Source: Salinibacterium sp. ZJ450 | GTDB lineage: Bacteria; Actinomycetota; Actinomycetes; Actinomycetales; Microbacteriaceae | Direction of reading: 5' to 3' | Length of the DNA stretch: 64,000 nt | NCBI RefSeq assembly: GCF_011751885.2 | Contig: NZ_CP061771.1 | Location: 372,001 to 436,000 of the forward strand | Shown: positions 28,522 through 37,965 of the stretch, one piece after another | How the letters are laid out: each line of letters starts with the position of its first letter | How positions within the stretch are numbered: position 1 is the first letter of the stretch | Translations under genes and position numbers: made by a program | The notes under the pieces: model-generated | The model's input: only the letters and a program-made list of their open reading frames with translations | Databases searched by the model: none | Told to the model about the DNA's origin: nothing

Positions 28522-29595
28522 ATGACCATTCGCAGCAGTGCACGCCCCGTCATCCTCTTCGCCGCGTCGGCCCTCCTCCTAGCCGGCTGCGCCGCCGCCC
28601 CCGACGAGGGCACCGGAACCGACGACACCGCCAACACGGACTACTGCGCCCGGATGGTGACGAACTCGGGTGGTCTCGAAGACCGGTCGTTCAACCAGTC
28701 CAGCTGGGAAGGCCTCGAACGCGCCGCGGACGAGTACGGCATCGAAGTCGACGCCATCGTGTCGCAGACCGAGACCGACCTGGCCCCCAATGTGCAGCAG
28801 GCGGTCGAGACCGGCTGCCAGTTCGTGCTCACGGTCGGCTTCGAATTGACGGATGCCACGTCCGAGGCTGCCGGGCAGAACCCCGACATCCACTTCGCAA
28901 TCGTCGACGAGTTCGTCGATGGCGAGAACATCAAGCCCATCGTCTTCGACACTGCGCAGGCGGCGTTCCTGGCCGGTTACCTTGCGGCCGGCGTCAGCCA
29001 GACCGGTATCGTCGGCACGTTCGGCGGCGGCAACCAGCCTCCGGTGACGCTGTTCATGGACGGCTACGTCGACGGCGTGGCCCACTACAACGACGTGCAC
29101 GGCACCGCCGTGGCCGTGATCGGCTGGGACAAGGCAACGCAGAACGGCGCGTTCACCGGCGACTTCGAGAACACCAGCCTGGGCAAGACCACGACCGAGG
29201 GCATGCTCGACCAGGGAGCAGACGTGATCCTGCCGGTGGCCGGACAGGTCGGCGAAGGCGCCGCCGCGGCGATCCTGGAGCGCGGCAATGCCTCGCTGAT
29301 CTGGGTCGACAACGACGGCTACGAGACGCTGCCCGAAGATTTCCGACCGATCGTGCTCACCAGCATCCTGAAGAACACGCAGGACGCGGTGGTCGAGATC
29401 GTGGGCAAGGACATCGAGGGCGACTTCAGCAACGAACCCTTCATTGGCACGCTCGAGAACGGCGGCGTCGATATCGCCCCGTTCCACGATCGGGCCCCGC
29501 TGGTCTCCGCTGAGCTGGCCGCCGAGATCGACCAACTGCGCGCCGACATCATCGACGGCACCATCACGGTCACCTCGCCGGCCACTCCAAAATAG
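28522..29595 (+). CDS. BMP-family nucleoside-binding lipoprotein 1
   Basis: Substrate-binding lipoprotein of the BMP/PnrA/Med family, 357 residues. The signal ends in the lipobox LLAGC at about residue 22. The family pattern is clear: SGGLEDRSFNQSSWEGL, TVGFELTDA, DTAQAAFLAGYLAAG, GTFGGG and the ligand-site DNDG. It probably captures purine or pyrimidine nucleosides for the ATPase and permeases downstream. It is a diverged duplicate of the next gene, so the two may differ in substrate range. Confidence 0.93.
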   Translation: MTIRSSARPVILFAASALLLAGCAAAPDEGTGTDDTANTDYCARMVTNSGGLEDRSFNQSSWEGLERAADEYGIEVDAIVSQTETDLAPNVQQAVETGCQFVLTVGFELTDATSEAAGQNPDIHFAIVDEFVDGENIKPIVFDTAQAAFLAGYLAAGVSQTGIVGTFGGGNQPPVTLFMDGYVDGVAHYNDVHGTAVAVIGWDKATQNGAFTGDFENTSLGKTTTEGMLDQGADVILPVAGQVGEGAAAAILERGNASLIWVDNDGYETLPEDFRPIVLTSILKNTQDAVVEIVGKDIEGDFSNEPFIGTLENGGVDIAPFHDRAPLVSAELAAEIDQLRADIIDGTITVTSPATPK

Positions 29596-29605
29596 GCGGC
29601 GGACC

Positions 29606-29634
29606 AGCCGAAATGTTCTGCGAATGTTTCGGCT
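29606..29634 (+). terminator. Hairpin after the first BMP gene
   Basis: AGCCGAAA pairs perfectly with TTTCGGCT around a 13-base loop, 11 bp beyond the stop codon. No U-run follows. It may stabilise the upstream mRNA or partly end transcription. Confidence 0.5.
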
Positions 29635-29675
29635 AAGTCGCGGAATTGTAACTGTTCTCCCCTCGCGGCCCTCGT

Positions 29676-29704
29676 TTGCCGTCATCCCGTGCAACATTCG
29701 ATAA
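29676..29704 (+). promoter_or_regulatory. Candidate promoter of the second BMP gene
   Basis: TTGCCG and CGATAA are separated by 17 bp, a reasonable housekeeping-type promoter. It would let the second BMP gene and the ABC operon be transcribed apart from the first BMP gene. Confidence 0.4.
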
Positions 29705-29719
29705 GTTGAAGCCATCAAT

Positions 29720-29735
29720 CCCGGCGATGGCCGGG
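29720..29735 (+). promoter_or_regulatory. Small hairpin just upstream of the second BMP ribosome binding site
   Basis: CCCGGC-GATG-GCCGGG, a perfect 6 bp stem, is followed by CTTTCC and then the GGAGGA ribosome binding site. Its position suggests an mRNA stabiliser or a weak attenuator; no ligand-binding structure is evident. Confidence 0.4.
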
Positions 29736-29753
29736 CTTTCCTTGGAGGACACC

Positions 29754-30857
29754 TTGAGAATCACAACGCGCAAGTCCGCCCTCAGCGGCCTCGCACTGCT
29801 CGGCACGAGCGCACTCGTGCTCTCCGGCTGTGCAGCAGCACCCGAAGACAGCGGAGACGGCGACGGCGCCGCGTCGAACGACTTCCTGCCCTGCATGGTT
29901 TCCGACGCGGGTGGATTCGACGACAAGTCGTTTAACCAGCTCGGTTTCGAAGGCCTGCAGGCCGCGGCGGACGGCCTGGGCGTCGAGTACAAAGAAGTCG
30001 AGTCGGCAGCCGAGACCGACTACGCCTCGAACCTCACCAACCTCGTGGCCGAAGGCTGCAACCTGATCGTCACCGTCGGCTTCGCGCTGGCTGAAGCCGC
30101 AGCCGAGTCTGCTGAGGCCAACTCGGAGGTCGAGTACGTCTCGATCGACGACGCGGTCGACCTCGACTTCGATGGCACCACCGACTTCGAGAACATCAAG
30201 CCGCTGGTCTACGACACCGCGCAGGCCGCGTTCCTCGCCGGCTACCTCGCCGCTGGCGTCTCGAAGACCGGCGCCGTCGGCACCTTCGGTGGCATGCAGT
30301 TCCCGACCGTCACCATCTTCATGGACGGTTTCGCGCAGGGCGTCGCCCACTACAACGAGGTCAAGGGCACCGACGTCAAGGTCTTCGGGTGGGACAGCGC
30401 CGCCGAGACCGGCACCTTCACCGGTGGCTTCGCGGCCGGCACCGAGGCGTTGAACGCCGCGAACTCGCTGATCGGCCAGAACATCGACGTGCTGCTGCCC
30501 GTCGGCGGCCCGATCTACCAGAGCGCCGCTGCCGCCATCCGCGACTCCGGCCGTGAGATCGCCATGATCGGCGTCGACGCCGACCAGTACGTGTCCGCCC
30601 CCGAGATCGGCGACCTGCTGCTGACCTCGATCCGCAAGGGCATGGATGTCTCGGTCGAGGAAGCCGTCACCATGGCGGGCGAAGGCAACTTCGACAACTC
30701 GCCGTACGTCGGCACCCTGGAGAACGAGGGCGTCAGCATCGCCGACTACCACGACTGGGCAGACCGCGTGCCGGCCGAGCTCGATGCCGAGGTGCAGGCG
30801 CTGAAGGAGGCCATCATCTCCGGCGAGATCAAGGTCACTTCCTACCTGGCCGAGTAA
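29754..30857 (+). CDS. BMP-family nucleoside-binding lipoprotein 2
   Basis: The 367-residue product starts at a TTG 4 bp after GGAGGA. Starting further upstream would place non-conserved residues before the signal peptide. Lipobox LVLSGC, then a Gly/Asp-rich spacer and the BMP domain (DAGGFDDKSFNQLGFEGL, DTAQAAFLAGYLAAG, GTFGGMQFP, GVDADQY). It shares most motifs with the protein encoded upstream. It lies directly before the ABC ATPase and is likely the main receptor of that importer. Confidence 0.93.
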   Translation: MRITTRKSALSGLALLGTSALVLSGCAAAPEDSGDGDGAASNDFLPCMVSDAGGFDDKSFNQLGFEGLQAAADGLGVEYKEVESAAETDYASNLTNLVAEGCNLIVTVGFALAEAAAESAEANSEVEYVSIDDAVDLDFDGTTDFENIKPLVYDTAQAAFLAGYLAAGVSKTGAVGTFGGMQFPTVTIFMDGFAQGVAHYNEVKGTDVKVFGWDSAAETGTFTGGFAAGTEALNAANSLIGQNIDVLLPVGGPIYQSAAAAIRDSGREIAMIGVDADQYVSAPEIGDLLLTSIRKGMDVSVEEAVTMAGEGNFDNSPYVGTLENEGVSIADYHDWADRVPAELDAEVQALKEAIISGEIKVTSYLAE

Positions 30858-30874
30858 TCCAGCTTCACCACTAG

Positions 30875-30903
30875 CGGGGAGGTCAGCACTGCTGGCCTCC
30901 CCG
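30875..30903 (+). terminator. Intrinsic terminator-like hairpin between BMP 2 and the ABC ATPase
   Basis: A 13 bp stem with a 3-base loop (CGGGGAGGTCAGC with GCTGGCCTCCCCG), followed by TTCTAAT. Partial read-through here would give more receptor than transporter, a common pattern in ABC operons. Confidence 0.75.
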
Positions 30904-30950
30904 TTCTAATACCCGCCTCAACGACCCACCGACCCCTAGAATCAGGAACC

Positions 30951-32471
30951 ATGAAGCTCGAACTTCGCGGCATCACGAAACGATTCGGTGCCTTGGTCGC
31001 TAACGACCACATTGACCTCACTGTTGAGGCGGGTGAGATCCATGCTCTGCTCGGTGAGAACGGTGCAGGCAAGTCCACCCTCATGAACGTGCTGTACGGC
31101 CTGTATCGAGCCGATGAAGGCGAGATCCTCCTGGGTGATGAGGTGCAGCACTTCGCCGGGCCGGGCGATGCCATGAACGCCGGCATCGGCATGGTTCATC
31201 AGCACTTCATGCTGATCCCCGTGTTCACGGTTGCCGAGAACGTCATGCTCGGCAACGAATCGGTCAAGACCGGCGGCATCCTCGATCTGGACGGAGCCCG
31301 CGCGAAGGTGCGCGAAATCTCCGCACGATTCGGCTTCGATCTCGACCCGGATGCCCTCGTCGAGGATCTTCCGGTCGGTGTGCAGCAGCGAGTGGAGATC
31401 ATCAAGGCGCTCTCCCGGGACGCGAAACTGTTGGTCTTCGACGAGCCGACCGCCGTGCTTACCCCGCAGGAAACCGACGAGCTCATCGCGATCATGCGTC
31501 AGCTCAAGGCGAGCGGCACCTCGATCGTCTTCATCACGCACAAGCTGCGCGAGGTACGCGAGGTCGCCGACCGCATCACCGTGATCCGACTCGGCAAGGT
31601 CGTCGGCGAGGCATCCCCGACGGCGACGAACGCCGAGCTCGCCTCGCTCATGGTCGGCCGCCCGGTCGAGCTGATGATCGAGAAGAACCCGCCGGTCGTC
31701 CGCGACAAGGGTGTCGTCGTCGATGGGCTCACCGTGGTCAACCCGCTCGGGCAACTCGTGGTGAACAACGTCAGCTTCGAGGTGCGCGGCGGCGAGGTGC
31801 TCGTCGTCGCCGGTGTGCAAGGCAACGGGCAGACCGAGCTCACCGAGGCGCTCGTCGGACTGCAACAGCACGTCACCGGCAGCATCATGCTCAACGGGTC
31901 GGAGCTGGTCGGACACGGCGTGCGCCGCATCCTCGACTCTGGCGTCGGATTCGTCCCCGAGGACCGCACCGAGGATGGCCTCGTGGCGGAGTTCACCATC
32001 GCCGAGAACCTGATGCTCGACCGCAGCAACGGGGTTCCGTTCGTCAAGGGCGGCAACCTGCAGCTGAAGCTCCGCGACGACTTCGCCAGGGAGAAGGTCG
32101 AGGAATTCGACATCCGGACCCAAAGCATCCTCACCCACGCCGGCAGACTCTCCGGCGGCAACCAGCAGAAGGTTGTGCTCGCCCGCGAGCTCAGCCGGGA
32201 GCTGGAATTGTTCATCGCGGCGCAGCCGACCCGCGGCCTCGACGTTGGATCGATCGAGTTCGTGCACACCCGCATCATCGAGGCCCGCGACGCCGGCGTC
32301 CCCGTCATCGTGGTGTCCACCGAGCTCGACGAGGTCGAGGCACTCGCCGACCGGATCGCGGTGATGTACCGCGGTGCGATCGTCGGCATCGTCCCGGCCG
32401 GTACCCCGCGCGACGTGCTCGGGCTCATGATGGCCGGCGAAACTACTACTGGTACGGGAGAAGCAGCATGA
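30951..32471 (+). CDS. Nucleoside ABC importer, double-ATPase subunit
   Basis: Peripheral ATPase of 506 residues with two fused nucleotide-binding domains, as in BmpC/NupA/YufO-type importers. Domain 1 has Walker A GENGAGKST, the family-typical altered signature LPVGVQQRVEI, and FDEPTAVLTP. Domain 2 has the degenerate Walker A GVQGNGQTEL, which is normal in this family, and a full signature LSGGNQQKVVLAREL. Its TGA overlaps the first permease ATG by 4 bp. Confidence 0.95.
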   Translation: MKLELRGITKRFGALVANDHIDLTVEAGEIHALLGENGAGKSTLMNVLYGLYRADEGEILLGDEVQHFAGPGDAMNAGIGMVHQHFMLIPVFTVAENVMLGNESVKTGGILDLDGARAKVREISARFGFDLDPDALVEDLPVGVQQRVEIIKALSRDAKLLVFDEPTAVLTPQETDELIAIMRQLKASGTSIVFITHKLREVREVADRITVIRLGKVVGEASPTATNAELASLMVGRPVELMIEKNPPVVRDKGVVVDGLTVVNPLGQLVVNNVSFEVRGGEVLVVAGVQGNGQTELTEALVGLQQHVTGSIMLNGSELVGHGVRRILDSGVGFVPEDRTEDGLVAEFTIAENLMLDRSNGVPFVKGGNLQLKLRDDFAREKVEEFDIRTQSILTHAGRLSGGNQQKVVLARELSRELELFIAAQPTRGLDVGSIEFVHTRIIEARDAGVPVIVVSTELDEVEALADRIAVMYRGAIVGIVPAGTPRDVLGLMMAGETTTGTGEAA

Positions 32472-33787
32472 GCGACGACCGCGACCCGATGACCACTCCG
32501 CCGGAGAACCGCATCGTTCACACGGAACCCGACACCATGATCGCCCGGGTCGAAGACCGAAGTGTCGAGGCCGAGCCGGAGTCCCGCTGGCAGCAAGCGC
32601 TGCGTGACATCGTCGGCGGCAGCTTCATGATCTCCATCCTGGCGGTCGTGCTCGCGCTGCTCGCCGGAGCGATCCTGATCGCGATCACCGACGAACGAGT
32701 GCAAGAGACCTCGGTCTACTTCTTCTCCCGCCCGACCGACATGCTCGGCGCGATCGGGAGTTCGGTCTTTGGCGCATACGGTGCCCTGTTCCAGGGCTCG
32801 ATCTTCAACTTCCGGGTCGACGGCTTCGCCGCCGGCATCCGTCCGTTGACCGAGACACTGACCTTCGCGACCCCGCTCATCGCGGCAGGCCTCGGAGTCG
32901 GTCTCGCCTTCCGGGTGGGCATGTTCAACATCGGTGCGCGCGGGCAGATGCTGATGGCAGCCGCTGCCGCCGGCTACGTCGGGGCGTACATGTCGTTCCC
33001 GCCGGTACTGCACCTCATCCTCGCCGTGCTCGCCGGACTCATCGCCGGCGCAATCTGGGGCGGCATCGTCGGTGTGCTGAAGGCGCAGACCGGTGCCCAT
33101 GAGGTCATCGTGACCATCATGATGAACTTCATCGCCCTCTACCTGCTGGCATACATGCTGCGCACGCAGGGCCTGCTGCAGGCGCCCGGATCGAGCAATC
33201 CCAAGACCGCGGCCATGCAGGACACCGCAATCTTCCCCGAACTGCTCGGCCCCCAGTTCAACCTGCACTGGGGGTTCATCGTCGTGATCGGCGCGACGGC
33301 GTTCATCTGGTGGCTGCTGAACCGGTCGAACCTGGGCTTCCAGTTCCGCGCCGTGGGTGAGAACCCGCGGGCGGCGAAGGTCGCCGGCATCAACGTGAAG
33401 GGCGTCTACATCTGGGCAATGCTGCTCTCGGGCGGCCTCGCCGGGCTTGCCGGTGTCAGCCAGATGCTCGGCACGGTGACCACCGGGTTCAGCCAGGGCA
33501 TCGACGCCGGCATCGGTTTCGACGCCATCACGGTCGCGCTGCTCGGCCGGTCCCGGCCGATCGGGATCTTCGTCGCCGGCGTGCTGTTCGGCGCGTTCAA
33601 GGCCGGCGGATTCTCGATGCAGGCGGCCGAGGGCGTGCCGATCGACATCGTGCTCGTCGTCCAGTCGCTGATCGTGCTCTTCATCGCCGCCCCACCGCTG
33701 GTGAGAGCGATCTTCCGGTTGCCCACCCCGAGCGCCCTGAGCCGTCACGAGCGCCGTCTCGTCACCAAGGAGGTGACTGCAAAGTGA
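32468..33787 (+). CDS. Nucleoside ABC importer permease 1
   Basis: Membrane subunit of 439 residues of the branched-chain/ribose permease superfamily. A polar N-terminus of about 45 residues precedes some ten hydrophobic segments. Typical stretches are NIGARGQMLMAAAAAGY and the coupling region FRAVGENPRAAKVAGINV. It pairs with permease 2 to form the channel. It overlaps both neighbours by 4 bp (ATGA and GTGA). Confidence 0.94.
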   Translation: MSDDRDPMTTPPENRIVHTEPDTMIARVEDRSVEAEPESRWQQALRDIVGGSFMISILAVVLALLAGAILIAITDERVQETSVYFFSRPTDMLGAIGSSVFGAYGALFQGSIFNFRVDGFAAGIRPLTETLTFATPLIAAGLGVGLAFRVGMFNIGARGQMLMAAAAAGYVGAYMSFPPVLHLILAVLAGLIAGAIWGGIVGVLKAQTGAHEVIVTIMMNFIALYLLAYMLRTQGLLQAPGSSNPKTAAMQDTAIFPELLGPQFNLHWGFIVVIGATAFIWWLLNRSNLGFQFRAVGENPRAAKVAGINVKGVYIWAMLLSGGLAGLAGVSQMLGTVTTGFSQGIDAGIGFDAITVALLGRSRPIGIFVAGVLFGAFKAGGFSMQAAEGVPIDIVLVVQSLIVLFIAAPPLVRAIFRLPTPSALSRHERRLVTKEVTAK

Positions 33788-35064
33788 GCACAACCGCAGC
33801 AGTGCCGCAGAGGATCGCAGGTCTCGAAACCACGACGATCACCAGCTGGCGCACCCCAATCGCGCTCGGCATCTTCACGCTCATCTCGCTGGCCTTCGTT
33901 CTGATCCCGACGGATGCCACGCAGAGCACATTCCGGATCTCCACGCTGAACGACGTGATCCAGCTGCCCGACATCGTGTTGCCGGTGCTGCCCACCGTCA
34001 TCGCGGCGGTGCTGGTCCTGGCCCTGTTCACCGGGTACGCGAGCTGGGTCGTCGCGGGCGGACGCAAAGTCCCGCTGTGGGTGCCGATCCTCTTCGCGAT
34101 CGTGTTCATGCTCGCGTTCCTCACCTGGGCAGGCGCCGGGGCAACCATCCCGATCCCCGGACTGCTGGCCGGCACGGTGAGTCTCAGCGTGCCCCTCGTC
34201 TTCGGTGCCATGGCCGGCGTGATCAGCGAGCGCGTCGGTGTCGTGAACATCGCCATCGAGGGCCAGCTGCTCGGCGGCGCGTTCAGCTCCGCCTTGGTCG
34301 CGTCGGTCACCGGCAATCCCTACCTGGGACTCGCCGCGGCCGCCGTCGCCGGTGTGCTGGTGTCGTTTGTGCTCGCAGCCTTCGCGATCAAGTACTTCGT
34401 CGACCAGGTGATCGTCGGTGTCGTGTTGAACGTGCTGGTCATCGGTCTCACTAGCTTCCTGTTCTCGCAGGTGCTGTCCGAGAACACCGCGCTGCTGAAC
34501 ACGCCGCCGCGGTTTGAGCGCCTGCCGATCCCGGTGCTGTCGGAGATCCCGATCATCGGGCCGGTGCTGTTCCAGCAGACGATCATCGTGTACTCCATGT
34601 ACATCGCGGTCGCCTTGATCACCTTCGCGATGTTCCGCACCCGGTGGGGACTCCGGATGCGAGCCGTCGGCGAGCACCCCACCGCGGCCGACACGGTCGG
34701 CATCAAGGTGAACGCCACCCGGTTCTGGAACGTGTCGCTGGGCGGCGCGATCGCCGGCTTCGGCGGCGCATTCTTCACCCTCGGCTCGGTCGGCGCCTTC
34801 AACAAGGAGATGACGGCGGGCCTCGGCTTCATCGCCCTCGCCGCCGTGATCTTCGGCCAGTGGCATCCGATCAAGGCGACGCTTGCCGCCCTGCTGTTCG
34901 GCTTCGCCACCAACCTGCAGAACGTGCTCGGCGTGATCGGCTCGCCGGTGCCGAGCGAGTTCATGCTGATGCTGCCGTACGTGGTCACGATCTTCGCGGT
35001 CGCCGGGCTGGTCGGCATCTCGCGGGCGCCCGCGGCCGACGGCAAGCCGTACATCAAGTCATGA
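33784..35064 (+). CDS. Nucleoside ABC importer permease 2
   Basis: Second membrane subunit, 426 residues with a GTG start in a GTGA overlap. Around ten hydrophobic segments; NIAIEGQLLGGAFSSA and MRAVGEHPTAADTVGIKV correspond to the conserved regions of permease 1. The stop overlaps the cytidine deaminase ATG by 4 bp, tying uptake to the first catabolic enzyme. Confidence 0.94.
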   Translation: MSTTAAVPQRIAGLETTTITSWRTPIALGIFTLISLAFVLIPTDATQSTFRISTLNDVIQLPDIVLPVLPTVIAAVLVLALFTGYASWVVAGGRKVPLWVPILFAIVFMLAFLTWAGAGATIPIPGLLAGTVSLSVPLVFGAMAGVISERVGVVNIAIEGQLLGGAFSSALVASVTGNPYLGLAAAAVAGVLVSFVLAAFAIKYFVDQVIVGVVLNVLVIGLTSFLFSQVLSENTALLNTPPRFERLPIPVLSEIPIIGPVLFQQTIIVYSMYIAVALITFAMFRTRWGLRMRAVGEHPTAADTVGIKVNATRFWNVSLGGAIAGFGGAFFTLGSVGAFNKEMTAGLGFIALAAVIFGQWHPIKATLAALLFGFATNLQNVLGVIGSPVPSEFMLMLPYVVTIFAVAGLVGISRAPAADGKPYIKS

Positions 35065-35462
35065 CCGCCGCCATCGACTGGGAGGCCCTGCGCACCGCCG
35101 CCACCGCCGCCATGCAGAAGGCGTACGCGCCGTACTCGGCATTCCCGGTCGGGGCCGCCGCGCTCGTCGACGACGGCCGAATCGTCTCGGGTTGCAACAT
35201 CGAGAACGCCTCGTACGGGGTCACGCTGTGCGCCGAGTGCAGCCTGGTGTCTGACCTGTTCATGTCGGGCGGCGGCAAGCTTGTCGCCTTCACCTGCGTC
35301 GACGGGCACGGCAACACGCTGATGCCGTGCGGCCGCTGCCGGCAGCTGCTGTTCGAGCACTCGAGCTCGGGCATGCTGCTGCAGACGGTGTCGGGCATCA
35401 AGACCATCGACGAGGTACTGCCCGACGCGTTCGGGCCCCGCACACTGGAGGAATACCGCTGA
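35061..35462 (+). CDS. cdd: Cytidine deaminase
   Basis: Deaminates cytidine and deoxycytidine to uridine and deoxyuridine. The 133-residue product is the short homotetrameric type. The zinc site is formed by TLCAECSLV (Cys and catalytic Glu) and MPCGRCRQLL (two Cys). The N-terminal YAPYSAFPVGAA and GCNIENASYG bind the nucleoside. Its TGA shares a base with the thymidine phosphorylase ATG. Confidence 0.97.
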   Translation: MTAAIDWEALRTAATAAMQKAYAPYSAFPVGAAALVDDGRIVSGCNIENASYGVTLCAECSLVSDLFMSGGGKLVAFTCVDGHGNTLMPCGRCRQLLFEHSSSGMLLQTVSGIKTIDEVLPDAFGPRTLEEYR

Positions 35463-36757
35463 TGGCCATCGAAGCCTTCGACGTCGTCGACCTGATCCGC
35501 ACCAAGCGCGACCGCGGCATCCTGTCGACCGAGCAGGTCAACTGGCTGGTGGACGCGTACACCCGCGGTTACGTCGCCGACGAGCAGATGAGCGCCATGA
35601 CCATGGCGATCTTCCTGAACGGCATGGAGCGCAGCGAGATCCGCGACCTGACCCTGGCGATGATCGCCAGCGGCGAGACCATGAAGTTCGACGCGCTGTC
35701 CAAGCGCACCACGGACAAGCACTCGACCGGGGGAGTGGGCGACAAGATCACGCTGCCGCTCGCACCGCTCGTCGCGTCCTTCGGCGTCGCCGTCCCGCAG
35801 CTCTCCGGCCGCGGACTCGGCCACACCGGCGGCACCCTGGACAAGCTGGAGTCGATCCCGGGCTGGCGCGCCGACCTGTCGAACGAGGAGTTCTTCGACC
35901 AGCTGGAGATCGTCGGCGCAGTTATCTGCGCCGCCGGCGAGGGGCTCGCCCCCGCGGACAAGAAGCTCTACGCGCTGCGCGACATCACCGGAACGGTGGA
36001 GGCGATCCCGCTGATCGCGTCGTCGATCATGTCGAAGAAGATCGCCGAGGGCACCGCCGCGCTGGTGCTCGACGTCAAGTTCGGCTCCGGCGCGTTCCTC
36101 AAGGACATCGAGCAGTCCCGCAAGCTGGCCGAGACCATGGTGCAGCTCGGCAAGGACGCCGGCGTCGCCACCACCGCGCTGCTCACGAACATGAACGTGC
36201 CACTCGGATTTGCCATCGGCAACGCCAACGAGGTGCGCGAGTCCATCGAGGTGCTCGCCGGCGCCGGACCGGCGGATGTCGTGGAACTCACCGTCGCGCT
36301 CGCCCGCGAGATGCTGGCGCTGGCCGGCCAGCCCGACGCCGACGTCGAGGCCGCCCTGCAGAACGGTCAGGCGATGGACACCTGGCGCGCGATGATCAGC
36401 GCGCAGGGCGGGGACCCGGATGCCGCGCTGCCGGTCGCCCGGGAAACTCACGTCGTCACTGCGCCGCGCTCCGGCGTGCTCGTGCGCCAGGAGGCCCTGC
36501 CGTTCGGCATCGCGGCGTGGCGGCTCGGCGCCGGCCGCGCCCGCAAGCAGGACCCGGTGCAGCACGCCGCCGGCATCGACCTGCACGCGAAGCCCGGCGA
36601 CACCGTCACCGCGGGGCAGCCGCTGTTCACCCTCTCCGCCGACGAGCCGGAGCGGTTCGCGCGGGCGCTCGAGGCGCTCGAGGCGGCGTACGAGATCGGT
36701 GAGTCCGGGGCATCCGTTCACGATGGCGGCCCGCTGATCGTCGACCGCATCTCGTAG
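35462..36757 (+). CDS. deoA: Thymidine/pyrimidine-nucleoside phosphorylase
   Basis: Splits pyrimidine nucleosides with phosphate into base and (deoxy)ribose-1-phosphate. The 431-residue product has DKHSTGGVGDK for phosphate binding and the family signature SGRGLGHTGGTLDKLES. The C-terminal domain contains RARKQDPVQHAAGI. It could be named pdp if it also takes uridine; sequence alone does not decide. The four-member set cdd, deoA, add and the transporter forms one catabolic unit. Confidence 0.95.
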   Translation: MAIEAFDVVDLIRTKRDRGILSTEQVNWLVDAYTRGYVADEQMSAMTMAIFLNGMERSEIRDLTLAMIASGETMKFDALSKRTTDKHSTGGVGDKITLPLAPLVASFGVAVPQLSGRGLGHTGGTLDKLESIPGWRADLSNEEFFDQLEIVGAVICAAGEGLAPADKKLYALRDITGTVEAIPLIASSIMSKKIAEGTAALVLDVKFGSGAFLKDIEQSRKLAETMVQLGKDAGVATTALLTNMNVPLGFAIGNANEVRESIEVLAGAGPADVVELTVALAREMLALAGQPDADVEAALQNGQAMDTWRAMISAQGGDPDAALPVARETHVVTAPRSGVLVRQEALPFGIAAWRLGAGRARKQDPVQHAAGIDLHAKPGDTVTAGQPLFTLSADEPERFARALEALEAAYEIGESGASVHDGGPLIVDRIS

Positions 36758-36784
36758 CGGGTGCGGGCGCCGATCGTCTGAAAC

Positions 36785-36797
36785 TCAGGAATCCTGA
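36785..36797. promoter_or_regulatory. Palindrome upstream of add (possible operator)
   Basis: TCAGGA-A-TCCTGA is a perfect 13 bp palindrome in the 83 bp gap between deoA and add, 44 bp before the add start. It is a candidate binding site for a local regulator. Confidence 0.35.
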
Positions 36798-36840
36798 TTC
36801 CCACCGTGCTGCGGCTCTGCTGCCTAGTAGATTTGTTTCC

Positions 36841-37962
36841 ATGAACGCCGCCACTGAGGACTATCTGTTGCCGGGCGGCGGTGCGTCGATCAACGCGCTG
36901 CCCAAGGTGTCGCTGCACGACCACCTCGACGGGGGGCTGCGGGCCGAGACCATCATCGAATTGGCCGACGAGCTCGACCTGAAGCTTCCGGCCACGGATG
37001 CCGTCGCCCTCGGTGAGTGGTTCGCCGAGAAGAGCGACTCAGGGTCGCTGGTGGAATACCTCAAGACCTTCGACATCACCACCGCGGTGATGCAGACCCG
37101 CGACGGCCTGGAGCGGGTCGCCCGCGAGTTCGTGCAGGACCTCGGCCGGGACGGCGTCGTTTACGGTGAGATCCGCTGGGCACCGGAACAGCACCTGACC
37201 CGCGGCCTCAGCCTCGACGAAGTCGTCGACGCCGTGCAGGAAGGGCTGGATGCCGGGGCGGCGGATGTCGCGGCCACCGGCCGCAGCATCCGCACCGGCC
37301 AGCTGCTGACCGCGATGCGCCATGCCGATCGCGGCATGGAGATCGCCGAACTCGCGGTGCGGCACCGCGACCGTGGCGTCGTCGGTTTCGACTTCGCCGG
37401 CGCCGAAGCCGGCTTCCCGGCCAGCAAGTCCCGGGACGCGTTCGACTATCTGGCGCAGAACTTCCTGCCGGTCACCGTGCACGCCGGCGAGGCCGCCGGG
37501 CTGGACAGTATCCGCAGCGCCCTGTTCGATGGCCGCGCCCTGCGACTCGGCCACGGCGTGCGCGTCGCCGAGGACATCCTGATCGAGAGCGACGACGGCG
37601 AGAACACTTACGTGTCGCTCGGCGAGCTGTCGCAGTGGGTCAAGGACCGCGAGATCGCGCTGGAGACCAGCCCGTCATCGAACCTGCAGACCGGCGCCAT
37701 CGCGCAGTGGGGCACCGAGATGGTCGACCACCCGTTCGATCTGCTCTACCAGCTGGGTTTCCGCGTCACCGTGAACGCCGACAACCGGCTGATGAGCAAC
37801 ACCAGCCTCAGCCGTGAACTGCAGCTGCTCACCGACGCGTTCGGCTACGACCTGGCCGACCTCGAAGTCTTCCAGCTGAACGCCGCCGCCGCGGCGTTCC
37901 TGCCGCTCGAGGACCGCGAAGACCTCGCCGAGCAGATCACCGTCGGCTTCGCGGAGGCATAA
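36841..37962 (+). CDS. add: Adenosine deaminase
   Basis: Converts adenosine and deoxyadenosine to inosines. The 373-residue product has the zinc-binding LHDHLDGGLR at about residues 22-31, VTVHAGEAAG, the RLGHGVRVAED segment and the final metal-site Asp in VNADNRLMSNTS. Inosine can then be split by the purine phosphorylase at 43.6 kb. There is an 83 bp gap after deoA, with a palindrome, so it may have its own promoter. Confidence 0.95.
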   Translation: MNAATEDYLLPGGGASINALPKVSLHDHLDGGLRAETIIELADELDLKLPATDAVALGEWFAEKSDSGSLVEYLKTFDITTAVMQTRDGLERVAREFVQDLGRDGVVYGEIRWAPEQHLTRGLSLDEVVDAVQEGLDAGAADVAATGRSIRTGQLLTAMRHADRGMEIAELAVRHRDRGVVGFDFAGAEAGFPASKSRDAFDYLAQNFLPVTVHAGEAAGLDSIRSALFDGRALRLGHGVRVAEDILIESDDGENTYVSLGELSQWVKDREIALETSPSSNLQTGAIAQWGTEMVDHPFDLLYQLGFRVTVNADNRLMSNTSLSRELQLLTDAFGYDLADLEVFQLNAAAAAFLPLEDREDLAEQITVGFAEA

Positions 37963-37965
37963 GGG

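Noticed and set aside
31499-33793. Long minus-strand open frame opposite the nucleoside ABC genes (764 codons)
   Set aside because: It runs across the ATPase and permease genes in the shadow frame and has no ribosome binding site or recognisable domain.
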